DNA from: Eunapius fragilis
Taxonomy: Eukaryota; Porifera; Demospongiae; Spongillida; Spongillidae
DNA: 64,000 bases
NCBI GenBank assembly: GCA_963681505.1
Contig: OY811973.1
Coordinates: 11,384,483 to 11,448,482 of the forward strand
Direction of reading: 5' to 3'
The notes under the pieces are model-generated. The model was given only the letters and a program-made list of their open reading frames with translations, did not search any database and was not told where the DNA came from. Positions 45,446 to 58,564 of this stretch are shown piece after piece (position 1 is the stretch's first letter; every line of letters starts with the position of its first letter). The translations under genes and the position numbers were made by a program.

Positions 45446-48059
45446 CCAGAATGGATATATGTAACTACTGATCTAATATTGATACACATAATATTATGTA
45501 CCACATAAATACAACACGTGTGAATAAATTGAATTCATTGTATAGTGTGGCACTGGTACATATAGAGATTAATAACTGACGTACTAGTACAACATACACA
45601 ATGTACCCATTCTGTTCCAGACCTGATGAGGGAGCCTACATTGGAGCAGCCACACTCTCCACACCACACCTTTAAAGTTTACTGCTAGCTATTCCACTTA
45701 GACTCACAACCTTTACACCCAACCGTGTGGACAAACTGTCTTATCCTGGCCATAATCAAAGCACTGTCGCAAAACAAAACAAAACACATTTTCATGCTTA
45801 TCCCCAATCAACCAATGAACTAATGGACTAGTAATGCTATGCCATACTTTTGGTGAGTTGATCCCCAAGTTGTAAAACTAAGAAATCTGCCCCAGATAGA
45901 AGTAACCTTTAATATTAGTACAAAATAACAAAATGGACCTCCAGATGTAATAACCATTGTCATAGTTACAGGTGAAATATTGGATTGTTGGGGGGTGGAA
46001 GCTAAGAATGCTGCATGGACTGGGGAGGAGTGGGCCAACCAAGTCACTACAGTTTCTCTTCTCCTTGTCTGGGCTATGAGGTGTTGAGCAGTTTTACACA
46101 CTGGCATTCAAATTTAAAGATTATTTCAAACAATTAGTCTTGGAGAATTTCTGCTTGATACATAGGGATCTCAGGGTTGCCATTGTTAACCAAAGCCATC
46201 ACCTGCTCCTTCTCACCCAGCTGCTACACTGTACTGCATACATGTAGGAGCATGTCCTGTCATGTGACTAACACCATTTACACCAGTGATGGACAGTGGG
46301 ATGTATGGGCACACAGAGGCACACATCGCATTGACAAATGCAGATAGGAACACATCATGTTTGTATCACGTGATATGTTGGAGTGCATCATATGACATGC
46401 TGAAATGTTGGCTAATAGCAAGGCATGGGATGAGGACTCACTTCTTCTTGTGAGGGTAGTAGTAGGCATACTCTCTCAGGTCATGTGTGGTTACAGCTAC
46501 AGACACAGGGTTATGAGACAGAAGGGTCTGTGACGATGGAGAGAGGGTGAGGTGTCAAGAGTAATATAGTTGAGGAGGTATCAAGGTGAGCTGGTGAAGG
46601 GTCAGAGAGCATGGTGTGATGATGAGAGTGTGATGAGGTGGGAAGGGTTAGGGTTATACATAATCCATATATGCACAAACTGATCTGAGAAGTTAACCCA
46701 CAATCTGTTGATATCTGGTTCAGTGGGCAGGTAGCCTTTGTGCTGAACATTCCTTGTGCTGAATATGTAGTGAGAACAGGATTAATGGGGGAAGGAGTCC
46801 ACATGACATTCAGGTTTTTAAAGAGGCATATATAATTCCACATTGCTAATGTGTCTCATGCAGCGAGCTTTATTTGAAATGATTGTTCTTTAAAGAATTA
46901 CATATTGCCAATAATGTTTATTGGGGGCTAGTAAGAATTACTGGGGATACTATTGGTACAGCACCATGACCCGGGCCCTACAATTATTCTGTTTTAAGGG
47001 AGGTCCCCATTAGCCATTACTTGAATCGCTTCATGCAGAATTAAGAATGGTTAAGAACTGGGTGCCCTGCTGTCGCCACTTAGGACCATAAATAGTTCAA
47101 AACAACATTTCTTAAATATTAGAAAAACCACCGCGCGGTAACAATGATCAATGATATTTTTTGTTAATTAAGCATAAAACGTCGGCGCTCAGAAGTAAAT
47201 TTTCCGCGATGTGTTTTGAACCATTTCTCGTACAGAGCAATGAAATTTGTGAGTTCACTTAGTTTTAGACATACTGTAGGGTGATTAACAGCCAGGAAGC
47301 GAATGGAGATGTGAATCAACGTAGTATATGTTACCCTATTCGCGCAGTTGCAGTGCAAGGAAAATGTGCACGTACTTCGCACAGCTATATCTTCGTAATG
47401 GGTAGAGTAAAAATTAACGAACCGGACAAGTCAATTGCGACATGCCATTGGCGGATCCAGGGGTGGCTGTCGGATATATCGATTCTTAGAACATATTTAT
47501 AACCTTAAATATGTACAAGTTAGGATATTCTAAGAGATACCTAGGTAATCTACAACGTCTTTCGTACGCAATTTAAATTGGTCCGCCCATCTGAAATTTT
47601 AATTTCGACTGTAGCGATAGGTTATAAATCTTCCAAGGAGCATCAAGTTCAATCGAAATGTACGCAATCAAATTAAAAATCAAGGCCACTGTGAGGCCAA
47701 TTTCACTGTTCGAGAAGGATGTTGTAGGTACCTTAGAATATAAAATATTTTGAAAACTTGAAAAAAAGTGCGTTAATTCAAATATAATTAGCGACCCATG
47801 CAGATCTTACAATTGATTGTTTTAATACAGATAAATAAACAGCCGTATATCAGAAATTGTACAGCCTGTATCAGGATGTTAGTATTCAACCAATTTTTAT
47901 TCACCATTTTGGGTTTTATTTATTTACTTTGGCTGTGCATACATTAGCAAAAGCAAATTATATACCTATCAATCAATACTATAAGCTTGCTCACATTACA
48001 TATTATGCACTCCAATGTATAACTGTTAACACTATATAATCCTTGTTAATTAATTTTAG
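45446..48059. other. Duplicated spacer between receptor copies A and B
   Basis: Long blocks match the C-D spacer: 45590-46570 with 55440-56430, and 46740-47760 with 57280-58270. They include words such as GTTGGCTAATAGCAAGGCAT and CCATGACCCGGGCCCTACAA. The poly-G family terminus TTGGCGGATCCAGG sits at 47449-47460. Just before copy B the sequence jumps from DNA that precedes exon 1 in C and D (about 47940) to DNA that follows exon 2 (about 47963). Confidence 0.75.
46438..46496 (-). pseudogene. Putative last exon of an unidentified gene, spacer copy 1
   Basis: On the minus strand CCCTGTGTCTGTAG is a good acceptor followed by an open frame reading AVTTHDLREYAYYYPHKKK and TGA. The same structure occurs at 56263-56321 with AVTTHDLREYVHYYPHKKK. 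A further upstream minus-strand stretch (about 46670-46760) reads GYLPTEPDINRLWVNFSDQF, open here but interrupted in the other spacers. I do not recognise the protein. It looks like the 3' part of a neighbouring gene swept into the duplication. Confidence 0.4.
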
Positions 48060-50082
48060 CTCTTCCAAACCAACCAATCATATTACTTGAACAAAGTTGT
48101 ACTACCATTACTGTTCAATGGTGTCCATCTTCCAATGGAGGTGACCCTTCTAGCTGCAATGTCACTATTTGGCTAAAGAAGACAATGGTAGGGGCTACCA
48201 GTGTTGTTGCTATGGGAACAATGACCTACTCTTATACATTTCCTGGGTTGATGAGTGATACTTTGTACATGGTCAAAGTTATTGCAATCAACTGTGCAGG
48301 TACCAGTGAAGTGAACACAACAATTTGGACATGTCAGTAGTCATACATACATACACACATCAAATCTTATTTGAGTACTTGTTTCTTCTAGTACCGTCTG
48401 CTCCATCTAATATTACGGCTGTCAGGGTGCTATGTGGTGCTACCCCATAACACTATGTGGTCACATGGACACCTATGGTAACATTATGGTAACATAGTGT
48501 TGAGAGTTTAATACCATAACAAATGTACCATTTCAGGTGACATCCAACATTAGCTATTCTGTAAAGATCATTAATGGAAAGGACACACATGTGAACAATA
48601 TCAGCACATACACATGTGTGCACTATACTTGTTCTCGTCTAGTGTCCATGAGCTGGGACCAGGCTAGCTCCGTTCAGATGGCATCCATTGGAAGTACTGG
48701 ACTGGTGGGTCCATACAGTGAACCAGTTGAAAGCAAAGGTAATAATCTATTGATGTTGGGCCTCTGGAGAGCTTTTATGTTTCATTGTGACGCAGATTTG
48801 TGAACTGTTTCACTATAATACATAGCACTTCAAGGCAATAATTAAAATATCACATCACAGATACATCAAATTGCTATCTTTACGTGACAATCACTGCTCT
48901 TCAAAACATGGCAACCATTCAGTGTACCTTTTTGGATGGGCAGCCATACAGATGTTTGATCAACTGTGGTCCTGACCAGTTTGGTTCATACTCAAGTTAT
49001 GTTCTAACAGAGAGTGGTCTAGTTGTGTCTGGTGTCTTCTATAACCTCACCAGTGGACGCAGGTACTACTGCAAGGCAGTGCCTTTCAATGCCGCTATAA
49101 GTGAAAATGAAAACACGACTGTGATGACAAACTTTACCACTCTGTCTTCAATCAAAGGTAATAATCACCTCTCCAAAAGAGTGCTATAATGTTTTGTTTT
49201 AAACCAGTTGTATCCCAAATCAACATGGAGACCACCATAGCCTATCAAGACCTGGTAATGGCTGTGATCAATTGCACATTTCTGTATGGAGGGTCCCATT
49301 ACTGCCTGATATGCTGCAGTGATAAGGCCAACATGACAACATTCCTAATAGGCAACATGTCAGCTAGCAAAGGAATGGAAGTGATGGTCTATCTTGGTGG
49401 CCTTGAGGATAAGGAGACATACTTCTGTGCTGCAACTGGTACTGATGGTGGTGATAGCATCTGTTAGTGATGGTATGACAGTGGGAACACAGGTGAGGGT
49501 AGTTATGGTGACTCATCCACCAAGACAGGGCATTGCCTAAGCAGCTGTGCTTGCATACTAAAACTGCTGATAATAGAGAATGTTTATAAAAATAACCTTT
49601 GTGTAATATTTCCTGTTTAGAGTTGCAAAAAAACACTTGTTGTCATTATAGTAGCTATCATTGGTCTGGGATCAGTGGTGATATTGATCATGGCTTGTGT
49701 GTGTTGCAAAGCACAGCTGAAATGCCATAGGAAAGATACCAAGATGGCAAAGGAAGGTGTGGCCTGCAAGTCTGGGGATGAGGCCACTTCCAAGAGAATA
49801 GAAGTAGGGTGCAATGTAGCTTACAGGTCTGGGGATGAGGCTACCTCAATGATTAGCAATACAGTAAACTGCATGTCTGGAGATGAGGCTGATCCAGTGA
49901 AAATGAAACTGGGGGACAACATAGCATACAAGACTGGAGATGAGGTCGCCTCAATGATTGGGAATGCTGTAAACTGCAAGTCTGGGGATGAAGTCAGTTC
50001 AGTGAAAGTGAAGTCAACAACACACGATACAAAGACCAGTGTGAAGATGCAAGACAACATGGCCTACCTTACATTCATGTGA
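48060..50082 (+). pseudogene. Receptor copy B: truncated and interrupted
   Basis: Homologous exons: 48060-48332 (FN3), 48392-48477, 48537-48738 (FN3-like), 48861-49157 and 49208-49492 (cysteine domains), 49621-50082 (TM and tail). Lesions: the signal and Ig exons are deleted together with their intron; TAA at 48448-48450 replaces a conserved Tyr codon (CCA TAT in A and C); TAG at 49465-49467 ends the second cysteine domain; and an extra A in the run at about 49626 shifts the frame at the start of the TM exon. The tail region is otherwise well conserved, with five SGDE-type repeats (one is TGDE). It cannot make a surface receptor but could donate sequence by gene conversion. Confidence 0.9.
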
Positions 50083-52692
50083 TAGAATGCATTGATCTAA
50101 TATTGATACACATAAAATATGTACCACATAAATACAACACATTCTGGGTGCTAACAAATTGAATTCATTGCATAGTGTGGCACTGGTACAAATAGAGATT
50201 AATAACTGACGTACTGGTACCACATACACAATGTACCCATTCTGTCCCAGACCTGATGAGGGAGCCTACAATGGAACAGCCACACCCTCCACTCCACACC
50301 TTCAAAGTTTACTGGTAGCTATTCCACTTAGACTCACACTCATCCTTGTGGACAAACCATCTCATCCCAGCCATAATGAGAGCACTGTAGCAATACAAAA
50401 CAAAGCACATTTTCATGCTTATCCCCAATCACCAACCATTATGAACTAATGGGCTGGTAATGCTATGCCATACTTTTGGTAAGTAGACCCCCAAGTTATG
50501 CAAAGAAGCAATCCCCGAAATTTTTTTGAATCATTATGAAGAATATATTAATCTGTTCTAACAACATGAAATACATGTACAATAAAGGCATAAATAAATA
50601 AATAAATACAAAGGAAAGTGTTAATCAAACATGATAACTCTGTCACCAGCCATCACCATCATTTATACCAACTCCACTCCTCCAATTGGTGCGAGACCAC
50701 GTAGACAATGATTTGTGGCTCTGAGGATTACAAAATAGAGCCTTGTGGGCAGCCATCCTGTGATTTGTCCAAGAGGTTTATCCCATTTCATGCTGATTCT
50801 TTGGGCCAGACATTTAAGCTATCCCCAGATTGTGTGATCTTAGATAATAAATAAATGAATTTATGTTAGTACCAAATAAAAAAATGGTAAGAGGGTGAGA
50901 GAATAGAGTGGGAAAGTGTCAAGGGTGAGCAGAGGTGAATAGGTGAGGTATCAGAGTGAGCTGGTAAAGTGTAAAGAAGGGTGTGTGAAGATGAGAGTGC
51001 TGAGGTGGGAAGGGTCAGGGTAATACATAACAATGCCACCAGCCATATGTGCCCAAACTGATTTGAGAAATCTGGTAAGATCTGGTTCAGTGGACCTTTT
51101 TGCTGAACATGCCTTGTTTATTTATGTTTATTGGAGACTAGTTTTGTAAGAATTACTGGGGATGCTATTGGCACAGCATGTTGACCTGGAGCCTCACTAG
51201 TGCTACAATTATTCTGTTTTAAGAGAGGTCCATTAGTCATTCATGCATGCTACAGATGCAAGGAATAGTTAAAAAGTGGTGCTCCGGCTGTTGCCACTTA
51301 GTAAATAGTTTTCTTTCCATTAAACAACATCTAAATATATGAAAAACCATCATATCACGCGTGATACCAATATCAATGACCGATAATATTTTATTTTTGT
51401 TAACCATAAAATATCGGCGCTCAGTACTAATTTTTCGTTTGAACAATTTCTCGTACAAGGCAATGAAATTCGTGAGTTCACTTAGTTTTAGACATACAGT
51501 AGGTGAATAATAGCCGGGACCCGAATGGACAAGTGGTTCAGATTATTATGTTACCCGATTCACCGATTCATTGAGTGATATGAAAATGTGCACGTAATGT
51601 GTATGCACAGCTGTATATATGAGTAGAGTAAGAATTAATGAATAGGACATACACAGGACTCATCTAATTAAGGATGGTAATAACCATTTTGCACTCTCCA
51701 GCATGATTCTATCTCCAGCATGATTCTATAATCTGTAGGACAAAAAATAAAAATAAATAATAACTCTTCCATAGGGATTGAACGTGGCAAGTCCGGCGAT
51801 AGCGTTTATCGTTCAGAAGTTTTACCGATACTTAGAGCATAAATATATCTAACCTTCATACTTTCGCAGAAACTGTTCCATGTATGCATGGGATCGTTAA
51901 GGAACCTATTAGGATACTATATAAATATAAAATCTAATAGATTCCTTGGGTCTCTACAACGTCTTTCTTACGCAATAGAAATTGGTCTGTCCATCTGTAT
52001 CTGTAATTATGCATTATATAATTATGCATTTGTTTCGACTGTCGCGAATAGGGCTATAAATTTTCCAAGGAGCATCAAGTTCAATCGAAATGTGCGCATT
52101 CAAATTAAAATACCAGAACACTAGACTGTGAGACTAATTTCATTGTTCGAGAAGGATATTGTAGGTATCTTAAAAATAGTTTGAAAACTTGAAAAAGGCG
52201 CGTTTAACCAATTAATAAAAGGGACCTAGCGCGTATTATAAAAATTTTTCCAGGAAGGAACTTCAAATTTTACGCGTGAAATTAAAATGTACGGTAATTA
52301 CAAATTCATGCAGGCAATGTTAACTCCACGATGGATATACTAGTTTCGAGTGCGTAAAAATGAAATTGGAGAGGACATAGGTATCTCTTAGAAAATGAAA
52401 TAATTTGAAAACTTGCAAAAAAATATGCTCTAGGTCCCTTTTCGCTGCCACATTCCTTAATCTAGAATTGATTTCATAATTGATTGAAACAATAATACTA
52501 ACAGACTGTATCAGAAATTGTACGGGATGTGGGCGTACAACCAATTGACGATTATTATAGGCTATTCTGGGTATTTATTTCGGCTGTGCATGTATTCAGA
52601 AATTGCTATATTAAAAATCAATAAATTTGTGTATATGAAAAACTTAATAACACATTCATATACCAGAATTGTTTCTTCCAAAGGTAGTACGT
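50083..52692. other. Duplicated spacer between receptor copies B and C
   Basis: It starts with the same 3' flank as A (GTGGCACTGGTAC.., CAGACCTGATGAGGGAGCC) and ends with sequence shared with the other spacers (AATGAAATTCGTGAGTTCAC at 51462; GGAGCATCAAGTTCAATCGA at 52069). The middle is more diverged, and the minus-strand exon seen in the other two spacers is not recognisable here. Confidence 0.6.
52221..52438. mobile_element. MITE, family 2 core with GGGACCTAG termini
   Basis: Ends GGGACCTAGCGC and GCTCTAGGTCCC (short, imperfect inverted repeats). The core has GTAATTACAAATTCATG, CACGATGGATA, GAGTGCGTAAAAATG and TTTGAAAACTTGCAAAA, in the same order as the other family 2 elements. It is inserted in the B-C spacer only. 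Confidence 0.6.
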
Positions 52693-55297
52693 ATGCTCTG
52701 GGCTGTACTTGCTGCTGCTGGTAAGTACAAGAGATCATTGCCATAGCCCGTGCACAAACAGTTTCCCTCCCTATAACCCATAGCCATACTTGGGTCTCCA
52801 TTACCATGTCTGCTCTCTGATGGCACCACATGTCCTCCATTGCTGTGTCCCAACACCTCCATCACTCTTAGCTGCACACTCCCATCACATTCAACACTTC
52901 AAGGATACACTGTTTGGAAACTGCCCAGTGGAACGTGTAGCAGTAATGTACCACCTGATGTGGTGTTCTTTATTCAAGACATAACACAAAATTGTATCCC
53001 CTTTGTGACTGCCAATACCTACTGTGGAGGGTACAGAGGTCAAGTAGACCATACCTGTAGGACCTATAAACTATCAGTGACTGTTACTGCTGCAATCAAT
53101 GGGAGTGAAGTGAAATGCTATAATGCTGACCGTTCTGTTATTGGGGAAACTGATCCTTTACAGCCTGTAGGGAGTGCCAGCATACAGCTACTTCCTGCAA
53201 TACAAATTGGTTGGTATAAAACAGCTTTGTGGCATTAATAATAAAATATGCATGCCTATCAATCAATACTGCTTTCTATAAATACTGTAAGCTTGCTCAC
53301 ATTGCATATTATGTATGCCAATGCATAACTGTTAACACTATATAATCCTTGTTAATTTTAGGTCTTCCACATCAACCAATCATATTACTTGAACAAAGCT
53401 ATACTAACATTACTGTAAAATGGAGTCCATCTTCCAATGGAGGTGACCCTTCTAGCTACAATGTCACTATTTGGTTGAAGAAGACAGTGGTAGGGGCTAC
53501 CAGTGTTGTTGCTATGGGAACAATGACCTATTCTTACACATTTCCTGGGTTGATGAGTGATGCTTTGTACATGGTCAAAGTTATTGCAATCAACTGTGCA
53601 GGTAGCAGTGAAGTGAGCGCAACAATTTGGACATGTCAGTAGCCACACTTACATACACACATCAAATCTTATTTGAGTACTTGTTTCTTCTAGTACCGAC
53701 TGCTCCATCTAATATAACAGCTGTCAGGGTGCTATGTGGTGCTACCCCATATCACTATGTGGTCACATGGACACCTATGGTAATATTATGGTACAATAGT
53801 GTTGAGAGTTTAATACCATAACAAATGTACCATTTCAGGTGACATCCAACATTAGCTACTCTGTAAAGATCATTAATGGAAAGGACACACATGTGAACAA
53901 TATCAGCACATACACATGTGTGCGCTATACTTGTTCTCGTCTAGTGTACATGAGCTGGAACCAGGCTAGCTCCATTCAGATGGCATCCATTGGAAGTACT
54001 GGACTGGTGGGTCCATACAGTGAACCAGTTGAAAGCAAAGGTAATAATCTATTGATGTTGGGCCTCTGGAGAGCTTTTATGTTTCATTGTGATGCAGATT
54101 TGTGACCTGTTTCACTATAATACATAGCACTTCAAGGCAATAATTAAAATATCACATCACAGATACATCAAATTGCTATCTTTACGTGACAATCACTGCT
54201 CTTCAAAACATGGCTACCGTTCAGTGTACCTTTTTGGATGGGCAGCCATACAGATGTTTGATCAACTGTGGTCCTGACCAGTTTGGTTCATACTTACGTT
54301 ATGTTCTCACAGAGAGTGGTCTGGTTGTGTCTGGTGTCCTCTATAACCTCACCAGTGGACGCAGGTACTACTGCAAGGCAGTGCCTTTCAATGCCGCTAT
54401 AAGTGAAAATGAAAACACGACTGTGATAACAAACTTTACCACTCTGTCTGCAATCAAAGGTAATTATCACCTCTCCAAAGGAGCATTATAATGTTTTGTT
54501 TTAAACCAGTTGTATCCCAAATCACCATGGAGACCACCATAGCCTATCAAGACCTGGCAATGGCTGTGATCAAGTACACATTTCTGGATGGAGGGTCCCA
54601 TTACTGCCTGATATGCTGCAGTGATAAGGCTACCATGGCAACATTCCTAATAGGCAACATGTCAGCTAGCAGAGGAATGGAAGTGATGGTCCATCTTGGT
54701 GGCCTTGAGGATAAGGAGACATACTTCTGTGCTGCAACTGGTACTGATGGTGGTGATGGCATTTGTGAGAGTGGGAGCACAGGTGAGGTTAGTTAGTGAT
54801 GGTGTGACAGTGGTGAGGGTAGTTATGATGACTCATCCACCAAGACAGGACATTGCCTAAGCAGCTGTGCTTGCATATTAAAACTGCTGATAATAGAGAA
54901 TGTTTATAAAAATAACTCTTGTGGTTTTTTTTTTTCCTGTTTAGAGCTACAGCAAACACTTGTGGTCACAGTAGTAGCCATCTTTAGTCTGGGATCAGTG
55001 GTGATATTGATCATGGCTTGTGTGTGTTGCAAAGCACAGCTGAAATGCCATAGGAAAGATACCATGATGGCAAAGGAAAGTGTGACCTGCAAGTCTGGGG
55101 ATGAGGCGAATTCCAATAGAATGGAAGTAATGTGCAATGTAGCTTACAGGTCTGGGGATGAGGTCGCCTCAATGATTGGCAATGTAAAATGCAAGTCTGG
55201 GGATGAAGCCAGTTCAGTGAAAATGAAGTCGACAACACATGATACAAAGACCAGTGTGAAGATGCAAGACAACATGGTCTACCTTACATTCATGTGA
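52693..55297 (+). CDS. Receptor gene C: Ig/FN3 type I membrane protein, short SGDE tail
   Basis: Exons: 52693-52720, 52784-53209, 53362-53634, 53694-53779, 53839-54040, 54163-54459, 54510-54782, 54945-55297. All phases agree, giving 645 aa. A clean hydrophobic signal (MLWAVLAAAAILG) precedes the Ig-like domain. The FN3, FN3-like and two cysteine domains are near-identical to A. The TM segment is VVAIFSLGSVVILIMACVCC. The tail has only three SGDE repeats against five in A, then the same STTHDTKTSVKMQDN end and final YLTFM. The Ig exon is two codons shorter than in A, and its middle (IQDITQNCIPFVTANTYCGG) differs strongly from A. One exon-7 site reads KYTFLDG where A has NCTFLDG, so a conserved Cys is lost in the second cysteine domain. 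The exon 2 donor (GTTGGT) is weak but shared with D. Confidence 0.85.
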
Positions 55298-56262
55298 CCA
55301 GAATAGATATGTAACTATTGATCTAATATTGATCCACATAAAATTATGTACCACATAAATACATCACATTCTGGGTGTGAACAAATAGAATTCATTGTAT
55401 AGTGTGGCACTGGTACTAATAGAGATTAATAACTGACGTACTGGTACAACATACACAATGTACCCATTCTGTTCCAGACCTGATGAGGGAGCCTACAATG
55501 AAGCAGCCACACCCTCCACACCACACCTTTAAAGTTTACTGCTAGCTATTCCTCTTAGACTCGCAACCTTTACACTCAACCTTGTGGACAAACCATCTCA
55601 TCCCAGCCATAATGAGAGCACTGTAGCAACACAAAACAAAGCACATATTCATGCTAATCCCCAATCAACCATTATGAACTAATAGACAGGAAATGCTATA
55701 CCATACTTTTGGTAAGTTGATCCCCAAGTTGTAAAAAGAAGAAATCCCCAGAAAGCTTTAATAAATAAATGAATTTCTGTATGAAAGAACAAAATGGACC
55801 TCCAGATGAAATAACCATTGTCATAGTTACAGGTGAAATATTGGATTGTTGGGAGTGAAAAGGAACCATGCTTCATGGACTGGGGAGGAGTGGGCCAACC
55901 AGATTCCTACAGTTTCTCTTCTTCTCGTCTGGGCTATGAGGTGTTGAGCAGTTTTTACACACTGGCATTCAAATAAACAATTAGTCTTGGAGAATTTCTG
56001 CTTGATTCATAGGGATCTCTCAGTTGCCATTGTTAACCAAAGCCATCACCTGCTCCTTCTCTCCCAGCTGCTACACTGTACTGCATACATTTAGGAGCAT
56101 GTCCTGTCATGTGACTAACACCATTTACATCAATGATGCAGAGGCATACATCACATTGACAAATGCAGATAGGAACACATCATGTTTGTATCATGTGATA
56201 TGTTGGAGCGCATCACATGACATGCTGTAATGTTGGCTAATAGCAAGGCATGGGATGAGGAC

Positions 56263-56321
56263 TCACTTCTTCTTGTGAGGGTAGTAGTGGACATACTCTC
56301 TCAGGTCATGTGTGGTTACAG
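56263..56321 (-). pseudogene. Putative last exon of an unidentified gene, spacer copy 2
   Basis: Same arrangement as 46438-46496: acceptor CCTGTGGCTGTAG, frame AVTTHDLREYVHYYPHKKK, then TGA. Reading-frame preservation over 19 codons in both copies is suggestive but short. The upstream minus-strand segment equivalent to GYLPTEPDINR is followed by a stop in this copy. Confidence 0.35.
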
Positions 56322-56577
56322 CTACAGCCACAGGGTTATGAGACAGAAGGGTCTGTGACGATGGTGAGAGGGTGTCAAGAGAAATAGAGTTGAGGAGGTA
56401 TCAAGGTGAGCTGGTGAAGGGTCAGAGAGCACGGTGTGAAGATGAGAGTGTGATGAGGTGGGAAGGGTTAGGGTCATACATAATCCACATGTGCTGAGAA
56501 GTTAGCACACTATCTGTTGATATCTGGTTCAGTGGGCAGGTAGCCATTGTGCTGAACATTCCTTGTGCTGAATATTA

Positions 56578-57276
56578 TAGTCCGGGACAGCATCGAGGAA
56601 GTAAAAATAATGTGCCATTTTTTTAATTTTAAAGGTGCCTTTGGGGTCCGATAAGAACGTTCCTTATATCGGTTTCACTAGCCCAACTCGTTTTAACAAA
56701 AAATTCAGTGAGTTGAATTGTAACTATAAACATTATTTCACAATTAGCAGCTAATTATATTCATTGAAAACACTTAACCGTTTACATAAAAACGCCGCAG
56801 TAGGTACAAAGGAAAGGGCTTTATCGATGAGATTGTTGAGCAACGCTCTTACCAATAACAGCTTTTAAGTAAACTATGGTTTCTTCAGCGAGTTATTTTG
56901 CTTACACAAGGTAGTGGGTGATGAATATGGCTCCAGTAATGAGGCAAAAACTTTTAAAAACTTGTCTTGAAAATCTTATGGACAGTTTTTAAGCGAAAAA
57001 CGAGATTTTCGGTACTTTTAGATATCATTTCATGCAGAATCAAAATATGATTTATAAATTTGGACGCGGTACTGAAATATTGTCAAACTGAATAAATATT
57101 TTTTTAGTACCCCCAATAAACTTGAATTTTTTGACTTCACGTTACACTACATAAGTTTCGTTTTCTCACCATACATAGCTGACATATTTTACCGAATTGT
57201 GGTGATCGATTTGCTATGAATACAATTAAAATACATGCTACATAAACGTATACTTCCTCGATGCTGTCCAGGACTT
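56578..57276. mobile_element. 699-bp insertion with inverted termini and TA duplication
   Basis: It starts TAGTCCGGGACAGCATCGAG and ends CTCGATGCTGTCCAGGACTT, with inverted repeats of about 25 bp continuing into GAAGTA/TACTTC. TA flanks both sides. The corresponding empty site is seen in the A-B spacer at about 46761 (AATATGTAGTGAGAACAGG). TA duplication suggests a Tc1/mariner-type non-autonomous element. No transposase ORF. Confidence 0.8.
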
Positions 57277-58564
57277 TAGTGAGAGCAGGATTAATGGGGG
57301 AAGGAGTGACATGACATTCAGGTTTTTAAAGAGACACAATTCCACATTGCAAATGTGTCTCATGCAGCGAGCTTTATTTGTTCTTTAAAGTATTACATAT
57401 TGCCAATAATGTGTATTGGGGGCTAGTAAGAATTACTGGGGATACTATTGGTACAGCACCATGACCCGGGCCCTACAATTATTCTGTTTTAAGGGAGGTC
57501 CCCATTAGCCATTAATTGAATCGCTTCATGCAGAATTAATTAAGAATAGTTAACAAGTGGGTGCCCTGCTGTCGCCACTTAGGACCATCAATAGTTCAAA
57601 ACAACATTTCTTAAATATTAGAAAAACCACCGCGCGGTATTAATGATCAATGATATTTTAAGCATAAAACGTCGACGCTCAGTAGTAAATTTTCCGCGAT
57701 GCCGTTTTAAACCATTTCTCATACAGAGCAATGAAATTTGTGAGTTAACGTAGTTTTAGACATACTGCAGGGTAATTAACAGCCGGGAAGCGAATGGAGA
57801 TGTAATTCAACGTATTATGTAATACTCAAGTTACCCAATTCGCGTAGTTGCAGTACAAGAAAAACGTGCACGTACTTTGCACAGCTATATCTTCGTAATG
57901 GGTAGAATAAAATTAACGAACCGGACAAGTCAATTGCGACATGCCAGTGGCGGATCCAGATGGGGAGGGGGGGCTGTCTGGATATATTTATTTTTATACC
58001 GATTCTTAGAACATATTTATAGCTTTAAATATGTACAAGTTAGGATATTCTAAGAGATACCTAGGTAATCTACAACGTCTTTCTTACGCAATTGAAATTG
58101 GTCCGTCCATCTGAAATTTTAATTTCGACTGCCGCGTATATTATAAATCGAATAGGTTATAAATTTTCCAAGGAGCATCAAGTTCAATCGAAATGCACGC
58201 ATTCAAATTAAAATCAAGGCCACTGTGAGACCAATTTCACTGTTCGAGAAGGAGATGTTGAAGGTACCATAGGATATAAAATTTTTTGAAAGCTTAAAAT
58301 TCAAATGTAATAAAGACCCATGCAGATCTTATAATTTGTTTGTTTTAATACAGATAAATAAACATGTGGGTATCAGAAATTGTACAGGCTGTATCAGGAT
58401 GTTAGCATTCAACCAATTTATATTTGCTATTTTGGGTTTTTATTTATTTACTTTGGCTGTGCATGCATTAGTAAACGCAAAATAGAATAAAATTCGAAAC
58501 AATAAATTAGTGTAACCTCAACACATTCATATAACCAGTATTGTTTCTTCCAAAGGTAATACTT

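Larger units (their letters stand above)
55298..58564. other. Duplicated spacer between receptor copies C and D
   Basis: Collinear with the A-B spacer except for a 699-bp insertion (56578-57276, listed separately). The poly-G family terminus CAGTGGCGGATCCAG lies at 57945-57959, the position occupied by TTGGCGGATCCAGG in A-B. It ends with the region preceding exon 1 of D. Confidence 0.75.
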
